63,358 bases of DNA from NCBI GenBank assembly GCA_964501925.1, contig CAZCTM010000009.1, positions 1 to 63,358 on the forward strand, read 5' to 3'. The stretch is from CAYLYU01 sp964501925 (lineage in GTDB: Bacteria > Pseudomonadota > Zetaproteobacteria > Mariprofundales > Mariprofundaceae). The notes beneath the pieces are model-generated. The model searched no databases. It had not been told where the DNA came from and saw only the letters and a list, made by a program, of their open reading frames with translations. Shown here one piece after another: positions 1 through 8,801 of this stretch (its first letter is position 1; the number at the start of each line of letters is the position of its first letter). Position numbers and translations under genes: made by a program.

Positions 1-465
1 CACCAGGCTGAAGAGGTCCACGTTTTCCTGCCAGAGAAGCGAGATGTCGGGCAGGAAGGACTTGTCCCGCAGAATGGCCGCATCCGTCACTTCAAACGTC
101 TCATGGAGAGGGTTGAAGGCAATCTGGATGCGTTCGGTTTCATAGTTCTCGCGCACAACGGGGATTCCCTTCACGACGGCATAAAGGGAGGTCAGCCGCT
201 GCTGCCCATCAACAATCAAGAGACTTGGTGCCTTCTGCTTCGCCTCCGCTCCAATTTGCTTGGCACCCTTTTCCGCTCCGGTGCTCCAGAAAAGGAAATA
301 TCCGACCGGATAGCCGCGATAGATGGAATCGAACAGGTCGCGCACCTTGGCGTTTTTCCACACGAAGGGGCGCTGGATGTCGGGCAGCCCGATGGTGCCG
401 TGGCTGATGCCATCCATCAGAGATTGCAGCGTATAGTTGACCTGATTGAACACCGTTTTGCTCAT
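1..465 (-). CDS. DUF262 (GmrSD N-terminal-like) protein, 3' part outside window
   Basis: Reverse-strand reading from an ATG at 465 gives at least 155 codons that run off the left edge, so only the N-terminal part is visible. It carries hallmarks of the DUF262 family: an IQRPFVW motif near residue 30 and VDGQQRLTSLY near residue 83. In known members (for example GmrS/GmrD and BrxU) this domain binds and hydrolyses NTP and controls cleavage of modified DNA. The start overlaps the stop of the upstream gene in an ATGA (462-465), so it is probably translationally coupled to the DUF6161-hsdS-hsdM chain. Whether a GmrSD C-terminal nuclease domain follows cannot be seen. Placement behind hsdM and hsdS suggests an accessory defence function; hsdR is not seen in this part and may lie further left. 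Confidence 0.85.
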   Translation of the reverse strand, partial: MSKTVFNQVNYTLQSLMDGISHGTIGLPDIQRPFVWKNAKVRDLFDSIYRGYPVGYFLFWSTGAEKGAKQIGAEAKQKAPSLLIVDGQQRLTSLYAVVKGIPVVRENYETERIQIAFNPLHETFEVTDAAILRDKSFLPDISLLWQENVDLFSLV

Positions 466-1646
466 GATCCCCTCCTGCTCAGCCATTCCAGCAACATTGG
501 CGGAGCAGCATCATCCTTCACCAATCCATCCGAAGCGGGCAGGAACAAGCGTTCCAGAATCAGCTTTTTCTCTTCCGGTGCAAACTCCGAGCCTTCGCGA
601 ATAATCGCCAAGTAGGTTTGCAGCATGGTTTTGCGCTCCTCTGCATCAGTTTTCAGGTGCATATTGCTCATAAACAACCGCACCAGGATGCGTTCAAACC
701 AAATAGCGGCAAATGCCGCAACCGCGAATACGCCAATCTGCCAAGGTTTTGGGTGCTCATTCGGCTGAAGGTTCAGAAATAGCTCGTAAGCAACCCCGCC
801 GAGAGCCCCAAATAACACAAAGCCAGCGATACCAGCCGCAACAGCGTATCCTCTCGAAGCCTTTTGATGCTGAACCCGACGCTTCTCCCAATACTCAACG
901 GGTTTCAGTAGAGCAAGCTTTTGATCATAAGCCTGCTCGATTGCTTCAAGGTTCTTTTTATGTTCCTTAACCAAAGCATCGAAAGCCTCTGACTGAACCT
1001 TATGCAGTTCGTCCAGCTTCAAGTTTTTTTGCTCAAGGGCCTCAGAAAATTGCTTGTTTAGTTTGGCATTTTCATCTTCCAAATGAGTTAGCTTTCGCGT
1101 CTGCTCTGAGATATTTCCGGTATACTGCTTCTTCAGGCGCTCCAGGGTCTTCCGATGTTCAGTGGCCACCCAATCAATTTCGTGCTTAAACAGAAAACCC
1201 TGAATCAGCCCATCCATGAACTGAGGGTGAAATGGCTGATTCATAGGCTGTGGGTTTCCTGCTAATTCCATATATGCGCCAGCGGCGACCATGTCTCCGG
1301 CCTGTTCCCGAAGTGATAATACGAATTGCCCTCTTACCCCCGTGCTTAGCAGAAAGGAATTTAGCTGTTGTTCAAGGTATCGTTTGACTTCACTTAGTTT
1401 GGCTTTAACTTGATCGGGCTGTTCAATCACCGATTGCCACTGCGAAGAAAATTGGGCTATTTGATTCCTTAAATGAGGGTTATTGAGTGCATTCCAGTTA
1501 GGCTGAGTCTGGGTAATTGGTTGAAGCCATTGCCACTTGGAAACTTCCTGCTGAAACCAAGTTTGCAACTCAGCAGGCTCTTTGATTTGGACTAAGCCAC
1601 CATATTCACCAAAATCGAGTATCAGTTCCGGTTTTCTCTTGCTCAT
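462..1646 (-). CDS. DUF6161-like coiled-coil membrane protein
   Basis: A 394-residue protein. Residues about 160-250 are charged and heptad-rich (coiled coil). Two hydrophobic segments follow, at about 267-290 and 303-325, and a short conserved-looking tail ends in GLVKDDAAPP. The tail resembles what I remember of DUF6161; I cannot verify this with a search. There is no signal peptide, so the long N-terminal half is probably cytoplasmic and anchored by a C-terminal hairpin of two membrane helices. The gene overlaps hsdS upstream and the DUF262 gene downstream by 4 bases each, which ties its expression to a type I RM operon. No catalytic motif is recognised. It could be a membrane-bound sensor or effector of the defence locus, but that is inference. 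Confidence 0.75.
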   Translation of the reverse strand: MSKRKPELILDFGEYGGLVQIKEPAELQTWFQQEVSKWQWLQPITQTQPNWNALNNPHLRNQIAQFSSQWQSVIEQPDQVKAKLSEVKRYLEQQLNSFLLSTGVRGQFVLSLREQAGDMVAAGAYMELAGNPQPMNQPFHPQFMDGLIQGFLFKHEIDWVATEHRKTLERLKKQYTGNISEQTRKLTHLEDENAKLNKQFSEALEQKNLKLDELHKVQSEAFDALVKEHKKNLEAIEQAYDQKLALLKPVEYWEKRRVQHQKASRGYAVAAGIAGFVLFGALGGVAYELFLNLQPNEHPKPWQIGVFAVAAFAAIWFERILVRLFMSNMHLKTDAEERKTMLQTYLAIIREGSEFAPEEKKLILERLFLPASDGLVKDDAAPPMLLEWLSRRGS

Positions 1647-2908
1647 GCGACCTCCTCCAACTTGCTCACATCTATCTCACCTGAAAGCAGCTTGGGAAGT
1701 AGTAATTCGCGGGTATTTCTCAGGTTTGAGATTTGGCGCTGGAGAACCAGAATCTCCTCAGCGATTAGATGAACTGCACGCTCATATTGAGCAACCAAGT
1801 CAGGGCACGGGTGCAAAAAGTCAATGGTCTTGAATACTCCCCGGCTGATTTCCTTGAAGGTAGCCCCAGAAGCCATTCGTTGAAATGTTGGCACGCTTTC
1901 TTTCAGCCAGTGGTAAAGGTAGTAAAGCGGCACCTTTTCGTTAGGCAGGCAAGTAATAAACCCCTGATTGGTTGATGCCTCATGAGTGTTAATGGCAATA
2001 GCTCCGATTGTCGCCCGACTTGTGAGCATTACGCTTCGCGCTGGGAATAATTTTGCCGAGCTTTTCTGTAGCCCTAACGCAGTGATGTGATCGGAAGAAT
2101 CATCCATGAACATTGCTCCGGAGCCAGTCAAATCACGGGGGGCGAACCATTGAATATCACCATCATCCCAGTATTCATCGACTTTCCGAGACGGAGTGCC
2201 GCCACCCATTATTTCAAATGAATCAGCGACAGGTTTCACCTCCCACCCCTGCGGGATGGGGCCGAGGGGGGAATCGACGAGGGGGACGGACTCATGGCCG
2301 GGATAGCGGAAATGGACAAACCATTCGCGGTAGAGGCTGCGCGCCATCTCTTCCAGAACCCTTATCCGCCGCTGGTTGTTTTCGATCAGCTCATCATAGG
2401 CTGACAATATTCCCGCAATTCGTTTTTGCATACGCAATGGAGGAAGAGGAATGGCGGCTCGCTTTAGGTCTTTCAACACAATTCGCGGAATGGCCGCACC
2501 GCTGATGAATGATGACTTCAAATAGCTACGGGTAATTGGAGAATCCAAATAGTAGCGAAGAAATGTCGAATCAATGATTGATTGGTCTGGTCGCAATATG
2601 GCTATCGAAGATAGCAAAACGACATCTTCATTTCTCTTATGGACGCATACTGTGTCAAGAGCTGATGCCCCATCCTTAGAAATGAGAACATCTCCCTGAA
2701 TAGGTTTACATCCTTGACGAACCAATTTTTCAAAATCCTCATCACTGATTCGCCGACATTTATCAAGCTGGATTCCGAACCCTGTAAGGTCTTTGACCGA
2801 TGCCATTGGCTTTCCTTCTTGGACAGAAGGGGGGCTATTATGAGCCCCATCTGTTATAACCGAGCACACCTCTCCAAGAGTCGAAATTTTCCAAGCACGG
2901 AATATCAC
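1643..2908 (-). CDS. hsdS: Type I restriction-modification specificity subunit HsdS (system 1)
   Basis: 421 residues, the usual size for HsdS. Two target-recognition domains (about 1-155 and 215-375) are separated by a conserved helical spacer with LPPLRMQKRIAGIL and DELIENNQRRI. A second helical segment at the C-terminus (LRNTRELLLPKLLSGEID) completes the typical two-fold layout. HsdS sets the bipartite DNA target for methylation by HsdM and cleavage by HsdR. The start overlaps hsdM (2905-2908) and the stop overlaps the DUF6161 gene (1643-1646). The central part, about 1700-2800, looks richer in A+T than the flanking hsdM gene, common in fast-evolving specificity genes. Confidence 0.95.
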   Translation of the reverse strand: MIFRAWKISTLGEVCSVITDGAHNSPPSVQEGKPMASVKDLTGFGIQLDKCRRISDEDFEKLVRQGCKPIQGDVLISKDGASALDTVCVHKRNEDVVLLSSIAILRPDQSIIDSTFLRYYLDSPITRSYLKSSFISGAAIPRIVLKDLKRAAIPLPPLRMQKRIAGILSAYDELIENNQRRIRVLEEMARSLYREWFVHFRYPGHESVPLVDSPLGPIPQGWEVKPVADSFEIMGGGTPSRKVDEYWDDGDIQWFAPRDLTGSGAMFMDDSSDHITALGLQKSSAKLFPARSVMLTSRATIGAIAINTHEASTNQGFITCLPNEKVPLYYLYHWLKESVPTFQRMASGATFKEISRGVFKTIDFLHPCPDLVAQYERAVHLIAEEILVLQRQISNLRNTRELLLPKLLSGEIDVSKLEEVA

Positions 2909-4527
2909 GCTTCCAACAACTCCGCCACATTCGCCGCGATGGTCGCTTCAAGCTCCCGCGCTTCGGCGTTAAGCACTTCCAGTTCCTCGTTCAGGGCTTC
3001 GAGCTTCTCCCTGAAATCCTCATCGCTGATCTCCTCGCCTGCGGCGACGCCGACATAGCGGCCGGGGTTCAGGCTCCAGCCCTGGGTTTCGATCTCTTCC
3101 AGCGTGGCGGCCTTGCACAGGCCGGGGATGTCCCGGTATTCGGGCGTATCGCCGAACACCTCTTTCAGCTTTGCTTCGGCCTCAGTACCGCCGATGGTCA
3201 GATCAATCGCCTCGCCGCGATAGAGGCGCACGATGTTCGCCAGAAAGCTGATCTGAGCCTCCGTCCAGTCGCGGTGGGCGCGGTCCACCTGCCGGTAGAT
3301 GTGGCGGGCATCGATGAACAGCACCTTGTCCTCGCGCTCGGTGCCGCGCTTGCCTTTATCGAGGAACCACAGCGTGCAGGGAAGCGTGACGGTATAGAAC
3401 ATATTCGGGCCGACGGCGATCATCACATCCACGGCTTTCGCCTCGATCAGCTTCCTGCGGATCTCCATCTCCGAGGCCCGGGCATCGGAGGCCGAGTTGG
3501 CCATGACAAAGCCGGCGCGGCCAGTCTCGTTCAGGCTGGAATAGAAAAGCTGAATCCACAGATGGTTGCCGTTGTCGGTTCTGGGCAGACCGAAGGGATA
3601 GCGGCGGCCGTGGCCGACATCGCTCTCCAGCCGCTCCTTATCAATCGCGTTGACGTTGAACGGCGGATTGGCGAGTACGAAATCGAAGCCGCCGACGGCA
3701 TCGTGCGGATCGTCGTAGTAGGAATTGATATGCCCGCCGTGGCGGATGTCGCCTTCCAGGCCGTGGATCGCCAGGTTCATGCGGCACAGCCGCCCGGTTT
3801 CATCGACCTTTTCCACGCCGTGGATGAACAACTCGTCCGATGCGACCCTGTGATGCTCGTCCACAAAGCGGGCGGACTGCACGAACATGCCGCCGGAGCC
3901 GCAGGCGGGATCGAACACCTTGCCGTGGAACGGCTCCAGTATCTCGACCAGCAGCCGCACGATGGACGACGGCGTGTAGAACTCGCCGCCCTTCTGGCCT
4001 TCCGTGCGGGCAAACTCGCCGAGGAAGTATTCGTAGATGCGGCCGAAGGCGTCGAACGCGAAGCTGACCGGAATCTCGGAAATCTTCTTCAGAATCTCCT
4101 TGAGCAGCGTGCTGGTGAAGAGCTGATAGGTGCGCGGCAGCACGCCGGCAAGCTGCGGGTTCGCCTTCTCGATCGCATCCATCGCGGCATTGATGGCACC
4201 GCCGACATTGGCGCCCTCCGGCATGTTCAGAAGATGCCGAAAACGGGCTGCTTCCGGCAGGTACATCACGCCCGCGGCATGATAGGCGGTCGGCTCATCC
4301 ACGCGCGACGTGCCGCGACGCGACGATGCGCCGGCGGCCTCCAGTTCCTTTCGTCTGCTCTCGAAGCGGGTCTCGGCAAAACGCAGGAAGATCAGGCCCA
4401 GCACCGGCGAAGAGTATTGCGCCGCTGTCAGCCCCGAGTTGGCCCGGAACTGATCGGCCGCCTCCCACAACCGCTTTTCCAGCGTATCCCGATCCCTGTC
4501 CTTTTCAGATGGCGCAATCCACTGCAT
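2905..4527 (-). CDS. hsdM: Type I restriction-modification N6-adenine methyltransferase HsdM (system 1)
   Basis: 540 residues. The N-terminal HsdM helical domain is followed by the SAM-dependent methyltransferase core, with motif I DPACGSGG at about 206-213 and the N6-adenine catalytic motif NPPF at about 287-290. It methylates adenine in the host target set by HsdS. The start ATG has a strong Shine-Dalgarno sequence (AGGGAGGA) at correct spacing, and this is the first gene of the leftward operon. It differs clearly in length and sequence from the second HsdM at 33100-34575, so the two are not recent copies. Confidence 0.96.
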   Translation of the reverse strand: MQWIAPSEKDRDRDTLEKRLWEAADQFRANSGLTAAQYSSPVLGLIFLRFAETRFESRRKELEAAGASSRRGTSRVDEPTAYHAAGVMYLPEAARFRHLLNMPEGANVGGAINAAMDAIEKANPQLAGVLPRTYQLFTSTLLKEILKKISEIPVSFAFDAFGRIYEYFLGEFARTEGQKGGEFYTPSSIVRLLVEILEPFHGKVFDPACGSGGMFVQSARFVDEHHRVASDELFIHGVEKVDETGRLCRMNLAIHGLEGDIRHGGHINSYYDDPHDAVGGFDFVLANPPFNVNAIDKERLESDVGHGRRYPFGLPRTDNGNHLWIQLFYSSLNETGRAGFVMANSASDARASEMEIRRKLIEAKAVDVMIAVGPNMFYTVTLPCTLWFLDKGKRGTEREDKVLFIDARHIYRQVDRAHRDWTEAQISFLANIVRLYRGEAIDLTIGGTEAEAKLKEVFGDTPEYRDIPGLCKAATLEEIETQGWSLNPGRYVGVAAGEEISDEDFREKLEALNEELEVLNAEARELEATIAANVAELLEA

Positions 4528-4736
4528 CCGTTTTCCTCCCTGAAGGAATGAATCAGTCTAGCCTATCATACGGTTTCAATGGAGAAACATGTGGGCCTGA
4601 ACCGATTCAGAAGCAGGAGAAAGATTTCCCAGCGCAAATATTTATACGTTGTTTGTTACCCGCATATGGCGCAGAAACCAGTGATTGCAGAGTTCTTCGA
4701 TTGGTAAACCGGCGCAGGCAGCTCGATTGCAAGCGG

Positions 4737-4764
4737 TTGTGAATTTTCCTTTAGCAATTATGAT
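4737..4764 (+). promoter_or_regulatory. Possible sigma-70 promoter for the DUF3617 gene
   Basis: TTGTGA at 4737-4742 and TATGAT at 4759-4764 are separated by 16 bases and lie about 40 bases before the start codon of the next gene. Found by eye. The 275-base gap between hsdM and this gene (4528-4802) holds nothing else I recognise. Confidence 0.4.
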
Positions 4765-4802
4765 CCGTACAAAAGTTGAAATCACAAAACGAGGGGGAAT
4801 TC

Positions 4803-5261
4803 ATGCATTCACGTTTTCGTTTCAAGAGTTACGGAATGAAATCCATTGGCCTTTCGGCTGTCCTGCTTGGGGTCGTGCTTCTGGCAGCCGATCAGGCGGC
4901 GGCCGAACCTCCCTTTCAGGAAGGGAAATGGGAGATCACCACCCGCATGGAGATGCCCGGCATGCCGTTTACACCACCGCCCATGACCTTCCAGCAGTGT
5001 CTGACCGGCGAAAAGGCGGTACCGCAAAAGGAAGAACCGGGGCAGAAGTGCAAAATGGTGGAACAGAAGATCTCAGGCAACACCGTGAACTGGACAGTGC
5101 GCTGCAAGTCATCCCGGGGAACCTCGGAAGCCAGGGGTGAGGTGATATACGAGGGTGACCGGATGAAGGGCACAACACGGATCACCTCCAACGAGGGTGG
5201 AGAGCAGATGACCATGACCTCCCACATGAAGGGTCACCGTATCGGACCTTGCGGAAAATAA
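4803..5261 (+). CDS. DUF3617 family exported protein
   Basis: 152 residues from the ATG at 4803, which has GAGGGGG six bases upstream; an in-frame TTG at 4776 is less likely. A Sec signal peptide covers about the first 35 residues, with a hydrophobic stretch and cleavage near AAAEPPF. The mature part begins with FQEGKWEITTRMEMPGMP, the typical opening of DUF3617 proteins, and has three cysteines that could pair in the periplasm (CLTGE, QKCKM, VRCKS) plus a fourth near the end. Family members are small periplasmic proteins of unknown role. Single gene, transcribed away from the RM operon. Confidence 0.85.
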   Translation: MHSRFRFKSYGMKSIGLSAVLLGVVLLAADQAAAEPPFQEGKWEITTRMEMPGMPFTPPPMTFQQCLTGEKAVPQKEEPGQKCKMVEQKISGNTVNWTVRCKSSRGTSEARGEVIYEGDRMKGTTRITSNEGGEQMTMTSHMKGHRIGPCGK

Positions 5262-5372
5262 CCCGCAATCTTGCAATGCCAGGCGCCCTGCGCCCGGCAG
5301 GCGGATTCTCAATGATGTACGTGTACGATGGTTAAAGGGGACGGGAGCCGGGGTGTCTGGACTGGGAAGGCA

Positions 5373-5804
5373 TCAGCCTTTTCCACCCGTCCGCTCGTGC
5401 ATGGCAAGGAAGTTGGCGGTTACGTAATCCATGGTTGAAATGTGATGCTTCATCCATGCCGGAATGGTCTCCCTGAGATATTTGGCGAGAGGCGCGAGAT
5501 CACCGGTTTTTTTCCATGTCTCCACCACTCTCGTAAATTCCTCAAGAAAGCGGTCATGTTCACGCTTGTGGACAGGATAGGGGGGAAACCGAGACTCCCG
5601 CATCTTCTCGTTCTCGCTGGCAAAATGGGCGATGGTGTGTGACAAAAGCGTATCCACTCTGGCGGCCAGCTCAGGGGCCTCCCCTCCGGCCTCCACCTGC
5701 TCGATCAGTGCATAGATCGCATTGAGCAAATCCACCTCTTCAAGATGGTTGTCGTGCATAAACGGCATGGCGACCTCAGGAAAGTCGGATGGGGTTAGCG
5801 TCAT
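5373..5804 (-). CDS. Bacteriohemerythrin-like protein
   Basis: 143 residues from an ATG at 5804 with GGGAG seven bases upstream; a TTG at 5825 would add seven residues. The hemerythrin ligand pattern is present: HDNHLEE near residue 20, HFASENEKM in the second helix, HKREHDRF in the third and WMKHHISTMD in the fourth. These supply the His, Glu and Asp ligands of a di-iron oxygen-binding site in a four-helix bundle. There is no signal peptide, so it is cytoplasmic. Such proteins store, sense or deliver oxygen in microaerophiles. It stands alone between two rightward genes. Confidence 0.9.
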   Translation of the reverse strand: MTLTPSDFPEVAMPFMHDNHLEEVDLLNAIYALIEQVEAGGEAPELAARVDTLLSHTIAHFASENEKMRESRFPPYPVHKREHDRFLEEFTRVVETWKKTGDLAPLAKYLRETIPAWMKHHISTMDYVTANFLAMHERTGGKG

Positions 5805-5984
5805 GTCATCTCTCCCAGGCCGCAAACTATAACGATATATCTGAAAACAGAAACTCCCGCCTCCTGGCCGATTTCAGCACCACCACAGGTTTTCAAAGAA
5901 TCTCATCGGCCGGTGAAAAAAGTGGACGCCGTGCTACACTGGCTGCGGTCCGATCTCCAGGGCCGCACACATGGAGGTAAGCGT

Positions 5985-6593
5985 TTGCCCCGACTGACTG
6001 CAAGGATTGCCCTACATCTCGTCATCTGGCTGATCCTCCCCCGGATCGTGCTGGCTGCCCCTCTTGAGGAAGGAAACGCTGCCCACAAGCGCGGAGATGA
6101 TCAGGCGGCGATGCACGAATATCTTAAGGCCGCCGAACAGGGGGATATCCAGGCCCAGCTCAGGCTTGCGGACATATACGCAAAAGGGCAAGGCGTACCC
6201 ATGAGCTATGTCGAGGCGGCAAAATGGTATCGCCGGGCGGCCGAGCAGGGAAATGCAAAGGCCCAATACGCCCTGGGACTCATGCACAGCATGGGATTGG
6301 GGTTTGACCGGGATTACCGGCAGGCTGAAAAATGGTTTCGCAAGGCTGCCGAACAGGGACACGCGGGTGCCCAGAACAGGCTGGGGCTCATGTACCGATA
6401 TGGCAGTGTCGTCAAACGAGATTATGTCCTGGCCTACATGTGGTTCGCACTGGCACTGGCCAACGGCTATCCTGACGCACAGGACAACCTGGACATGACC
6501 GCATCAAAGATGAGCCCTGAGCAGATCGCGGAGGCCAGGCGGCTTGTCCATAAGTGGAAGCCCCGGATGCAGGAGATCCCCAACAAGCGTTAG
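5985..6593 (+). CDS. Exported Sel1-repeat (TPR-like) protein
   Basis: About 202 residues from a TTG at 5985, preceded by GGAGG at eight bases. This start places a clean Sec signal peptide (ending near RIVLAAP) at the N-terminus, while the GTG at 5913 would put 24 residues in front of it. Three to four Sel1-like repeats of 36 residues follow, with phrases such as AAKWYRRAAEQGNAKAQYALG and AEKWFRKAAEQGHAGAQNRLG repeating in register. Sel1 proteins are periplasmic scaffolds for protein-protein contacts; the partner is unknown. Its last four bases overlap the convergent EF-hand gene. Confidence 0.88.
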   Translation: MPRLTARIALHLVIWLILPRIVLAAPLEEGNAAHKRGDDQAAMHEYLKAAEQGDIQAQLRLADIYAKGQGVPMSYVEAAKWYRRAAEQGNAKAQYALGLMHSMGLGFDRDYRQAEKWFRKAAEQGHAGAQNRLGLMYRYGSVVKRDYVLAYMWFALALANGYPDAQDNLDMTASKMSPEQIAEARRLVHKWKPRMQEIPNKR

Positions 6594-6940
6594 AAGCGAT
6601 GGACCTCGCCGCCCCCCTGATGTTCCCGGTGAGGACGATCTTCCGGTATCATGAAGGGCTGCAACAAACTGTTCAGCCATTCCTCCCACTTTTTCATTTC
6701 CGCACGAACATCATCAAAGTCCTTATCGGAAAGCACACCATCCTTGTTTCGGTCCATCGCGTCAAATCCCCGGCGAATGGAAGGCTCGATATGACGCATA
6801 ACCTCTTCGAAGGTGATCTTGCCGTCGCCATTGGCATCATATCCATCCAGTTGATCTTCGGCGGCATGTGCCGGCGATGCCAGGAGAAACCCCGTCAGGA
6901 TCATGCTCAGGGCCATGTTTTTGCCACGAAGAAACGCCAT
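6590..6940 (-). CDS. Exported EF-hand calcium-binding protein
   Basis: 116 residues from an ATG at 6940 with GGAGGTG four bases upstream. A Sec signal peptide (about residues 1-27, ending SPAHA) is followed by two EF-hand loops, DANGDGKITFEE and DRNKDGVLSDKD, each with acidic residues at loop positions 1, 3, 5 and 12. It is therefore probably a periplasmic calcium-binding protein. No further domain is visible. It is convergent with the Sel1-repeat gene and lies downstream of, and in the same direction as, the Msr genes. Confidence 0.88.
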   Translation of the reverse strand: MAFLRGKNMALSMILTGFLLASPAHAAEDQLDGYDANGDGKITFEEVMRHIEPSIRRGFDAMDRNKDGVLSDKDFDDVRAEMKKWEEWLNSLLQPFMIPEDRPHREHQGGGEVHRF

Positions 6941-7056
6941 GAAACACCTCCGGTCTTTTTCATTGATTCTGCCGCAACCATCATCTATGTACAGGTGGGA
7001 TGGCCCACCCATGGGGGGCAGAGATTGCACCGCCGTGGTGAGGAGAAGAAAACTGC

Positions 7057-7554
7057 TTACCGGTCCGCGGGAATAAAGTTCAGGGCCACCCCGTTATTGC
7101 ACCATCGCTGGCCGGTCGGATCGGGGCCGTCGTCAAACACATGCCCCTGATGACCGCCACAACGGGCGCAATGATATTCGGTGCGTGGAAAAATCAACCT
7201 GAAGTCACGCCTGGTCTCCACATGCGCTTCCATGGCGGTGAAGAAACTGGGCCAGCCGGTCCCGCTGTCGTATTTCGCCTCTGATGAAAAGAGTTCAAGC
7301 CCACACCCCGCACAGGCATACACACCCCTGCGTTTTTCCTCGTTCAACGGACTGGAAAAAGGGGGTTCGGTCCCTTCCCTGCGCAACACGCGGTACTGCT
7401 CAGGGGTCAGGATCCTGCGCCATTCCTCATCGGTTTTGTGAATCTTTTTGATCATTACCCTCCTCTTCTGGTCGCGTGCCACCAGCATCTCCGGTCCTGT
7501 CAGAACCGCCATGCCGACACCCAGCATCCCCAGGAGAAACGTACGCCTCGTCAT
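7057..7554 (-). CDS. msrB: Peptide methionine (R)-S-oxide reductase, Tat-exported
   Basis: 165 residues. A twin-arginine signal, TRRTFLLG followed by a hydrophobic stretch, sits at the extreme N-terminus, so the protein should be exported folded by the Tat pathway. The SelR domain has the two zinc-binding pairs (CAGC and CARC), the substrate motif GTGWPSF and the catalytic region RWCNNG with the resolving or catalytic cysteine. It reduces the R epimer of methionine sulfoxide in damaged periplasmic proteins. The ATG overlaps the msrA stop (ATGA at 7551-7554); a TTG at 7566 is a weaker alternative. Confidence 0.93.
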   Translation of the reverse strand: MTRRTFLLGMLGVGMAVLTGPEMLVARDQKRRVMIKKIHKTDEEWRRILTPEQYRVLRREGTEPPFSSPLNEEKRRGVYACAGCGLELFSSEAKYDSGTGWPSFFTAMEAHVETRRDFRLIFPRTEYHCARCGGHQGHVFDDGPDPTGQRWCNNGVALNFIPADR

Positions 7555-8171
7555 GACGGCTTCCAATCTCCCCAGAGCTCATGCAGACGCCGATCCCGTC
7601 CGCAGTGATAACGATAGAACTTGTAGCGCAGGGGGTTCTTCCGGTAGTAATCCTGATGGTATTCCTCGGCGGGATAGAATTCGGAAGCGGGAGTGATCTC
7701 GGTCGCGATCCCGTCCGGGAAACGCCCTGATTCCTCCAGTGAGCGCAGGGATGCCTCGGCCAGGCGCTTCTGCTCCTCGCCGGTGTAATAAATGGCTGTG
7801 CGGTACTGCCTGCCATGATCACAGAACTGCCGGTTTGCTGTTGTTGGATCAATGTTGTGCCAGAAGACATCGAGCAGACGCTGATAGGAAATCTTTCGAG
7901 GATCGTAGACAACCTTCACCGCCTCGGCATGCCCCGTTTTCCCTGAGGAAACCTCTTCGTATGTCGGGTTTGGCTTGTGCCCCCCCGTGTAACCGGCGGT
8001 CGTCGAAATCACCCCGTCAAGCTCGTCAAAAGGATGTTCCATGCACCAGAAACAGCCCCCGGCAAAGATGGCTACCCGGGGCTGCACCGAACTCTGGTCA
8101 CCGATGGCTGTATCCGACATACCTGTGAGCATAGCACTTCCCAGCACCAGCAATAACGACAGACGCCTCAT
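7551..8171 (-). CDS. msrA: Peptide methionine (S)-S-oxide reductase, Sec-exported
   Basis: 206 residues. A Sec-type signal peptide covers about residues 1-24. The PMSR domain starts with the catalytic GCFWCME motif near residue 39, followed by GYTGG and the HAEAV segment typical of MsrA. It reduces the S epimer of methionine sulfoxide, complementing the MsrB encoded immediately downstream with a 4-base overlap. The start ATG has GGAG at proper spacing. Together the pair forms a periplasmic repair unit for oxidised proteins. Confidence 0.95.
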   Translation of the reverse strand: MRRLSLLLVLGSAMLTGMSDTAIGDQSSVQPRVAIFAGGCFWCMEHPFDELDGVISTTAGYTGGHKPNPTYEEVSSGKTGHAEAVKVVYDPRKISYQRLLDVFWHNIDPTTANRQFCDHGRQYRTAIYYTGEEQKRLAEASLRSLEESGRFPDGIATEITPASEFYPAEEYHQDYYRKNPLRYKFYRYHCGRDRRLHELWGDWKPS

Positions 8172-8318
8172 GGGTATCTCCGTGGTTTTTATCCTTGGTC
8201 GGTCAAGGTCCGAAGATATGACACATTATTTTTTGATGTCCCGGCCTTTGTTCGGGCAGAAACGGGCGCCCATCCGGCACGGACCCCATCGGTTCATGCC
8301 ATCAAGGCCTTTTTTCGT

Positions 8319-8801
8319 CTAGTGGTGATGGCCACCAGGACCATGCACATGGCCATGGGAGATTTCCTCGTCCGTTGCATCGCGAACCGCGACCACCTCA
8401 ACATCGAAATTGAGCGGCATGCCCGCCAGTGGATGGTTGCCGTCCACCGTGATGTTGTCTCCATCAATCCGGGTAATCATGATCATCTGGTCACCCTGGT
8501 CGGATGTGGCCTGGAAACACATGCCCACTTCAAGCTCTTCCACGCCACCAAATGCCGCGCGGGGGACAAGCCGGATCAGTGACTCATCACGAGGACCGTA
8601 GGCGTCCTCCGGCTTGATGGAGACCTTCAGATGATCTCCAGGGGACTTGCCATCCAGGGCGTTTTCCAGACCGGGAATAAGCGTGCCAATTCCAAAGATG
8701 AAAGAAAGTGGTTCGCCACCCCTGGAGGTGTCAAGCACCTCTCCATCGTCATTGGTCAGGGTGTAATTGATGGTAACTGCTTTGCGTTTTGTGATTTTCA
8801 T
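8319..8801 (-). CDS. SlyD-like FKBP-type peptidyl-prolyl isomerase
   Basis: 160 residues from an ATG at 8801 with AAGGA about nine bases upstream. An open frame continues 163 codons further upstream but has no family similarity. The FKBP core (YTLTNDDGEVLDTS, FIFGIGTLIPGLENAL) is split by an insert-in-flap domain (PEDAYGPRDESLIRLVP, NHPLAGMPLNFDVEV), as in SlyD. A histidine-rich tail (HGHVHGPGGHHH) suggests metal binding, typical of SlyD. It accelerates proline isomerisation and acts as a chaperone in the cytoplasm, perhaps delivering nickel. Single gene. Confidence 0.93.
   Translation of the reverse strand: MKITKRKAVTINYTLTNDDGEVLDTSRGGEPLSFIFGIGTLIPGLENALDGKSPGDHLKVSIKPEDAYGPRDESLIRLVPRAAFGGVEELEVGMCFQATSDQGDQMIMITRIDGDNITVDGNHPLAGMPLNFDVEVVAVRDATDEEISHGHVHGPGGHHH

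Noticed and set aside
3274..4551. Long open frame on the plus strand opposite hsdM of system 1
   Set aside because: Its translation is low-complexity, rich in Arg, Gly, Ala and His, with no motif; it is the shadow of hsdM caused by GC-rich codon usage.
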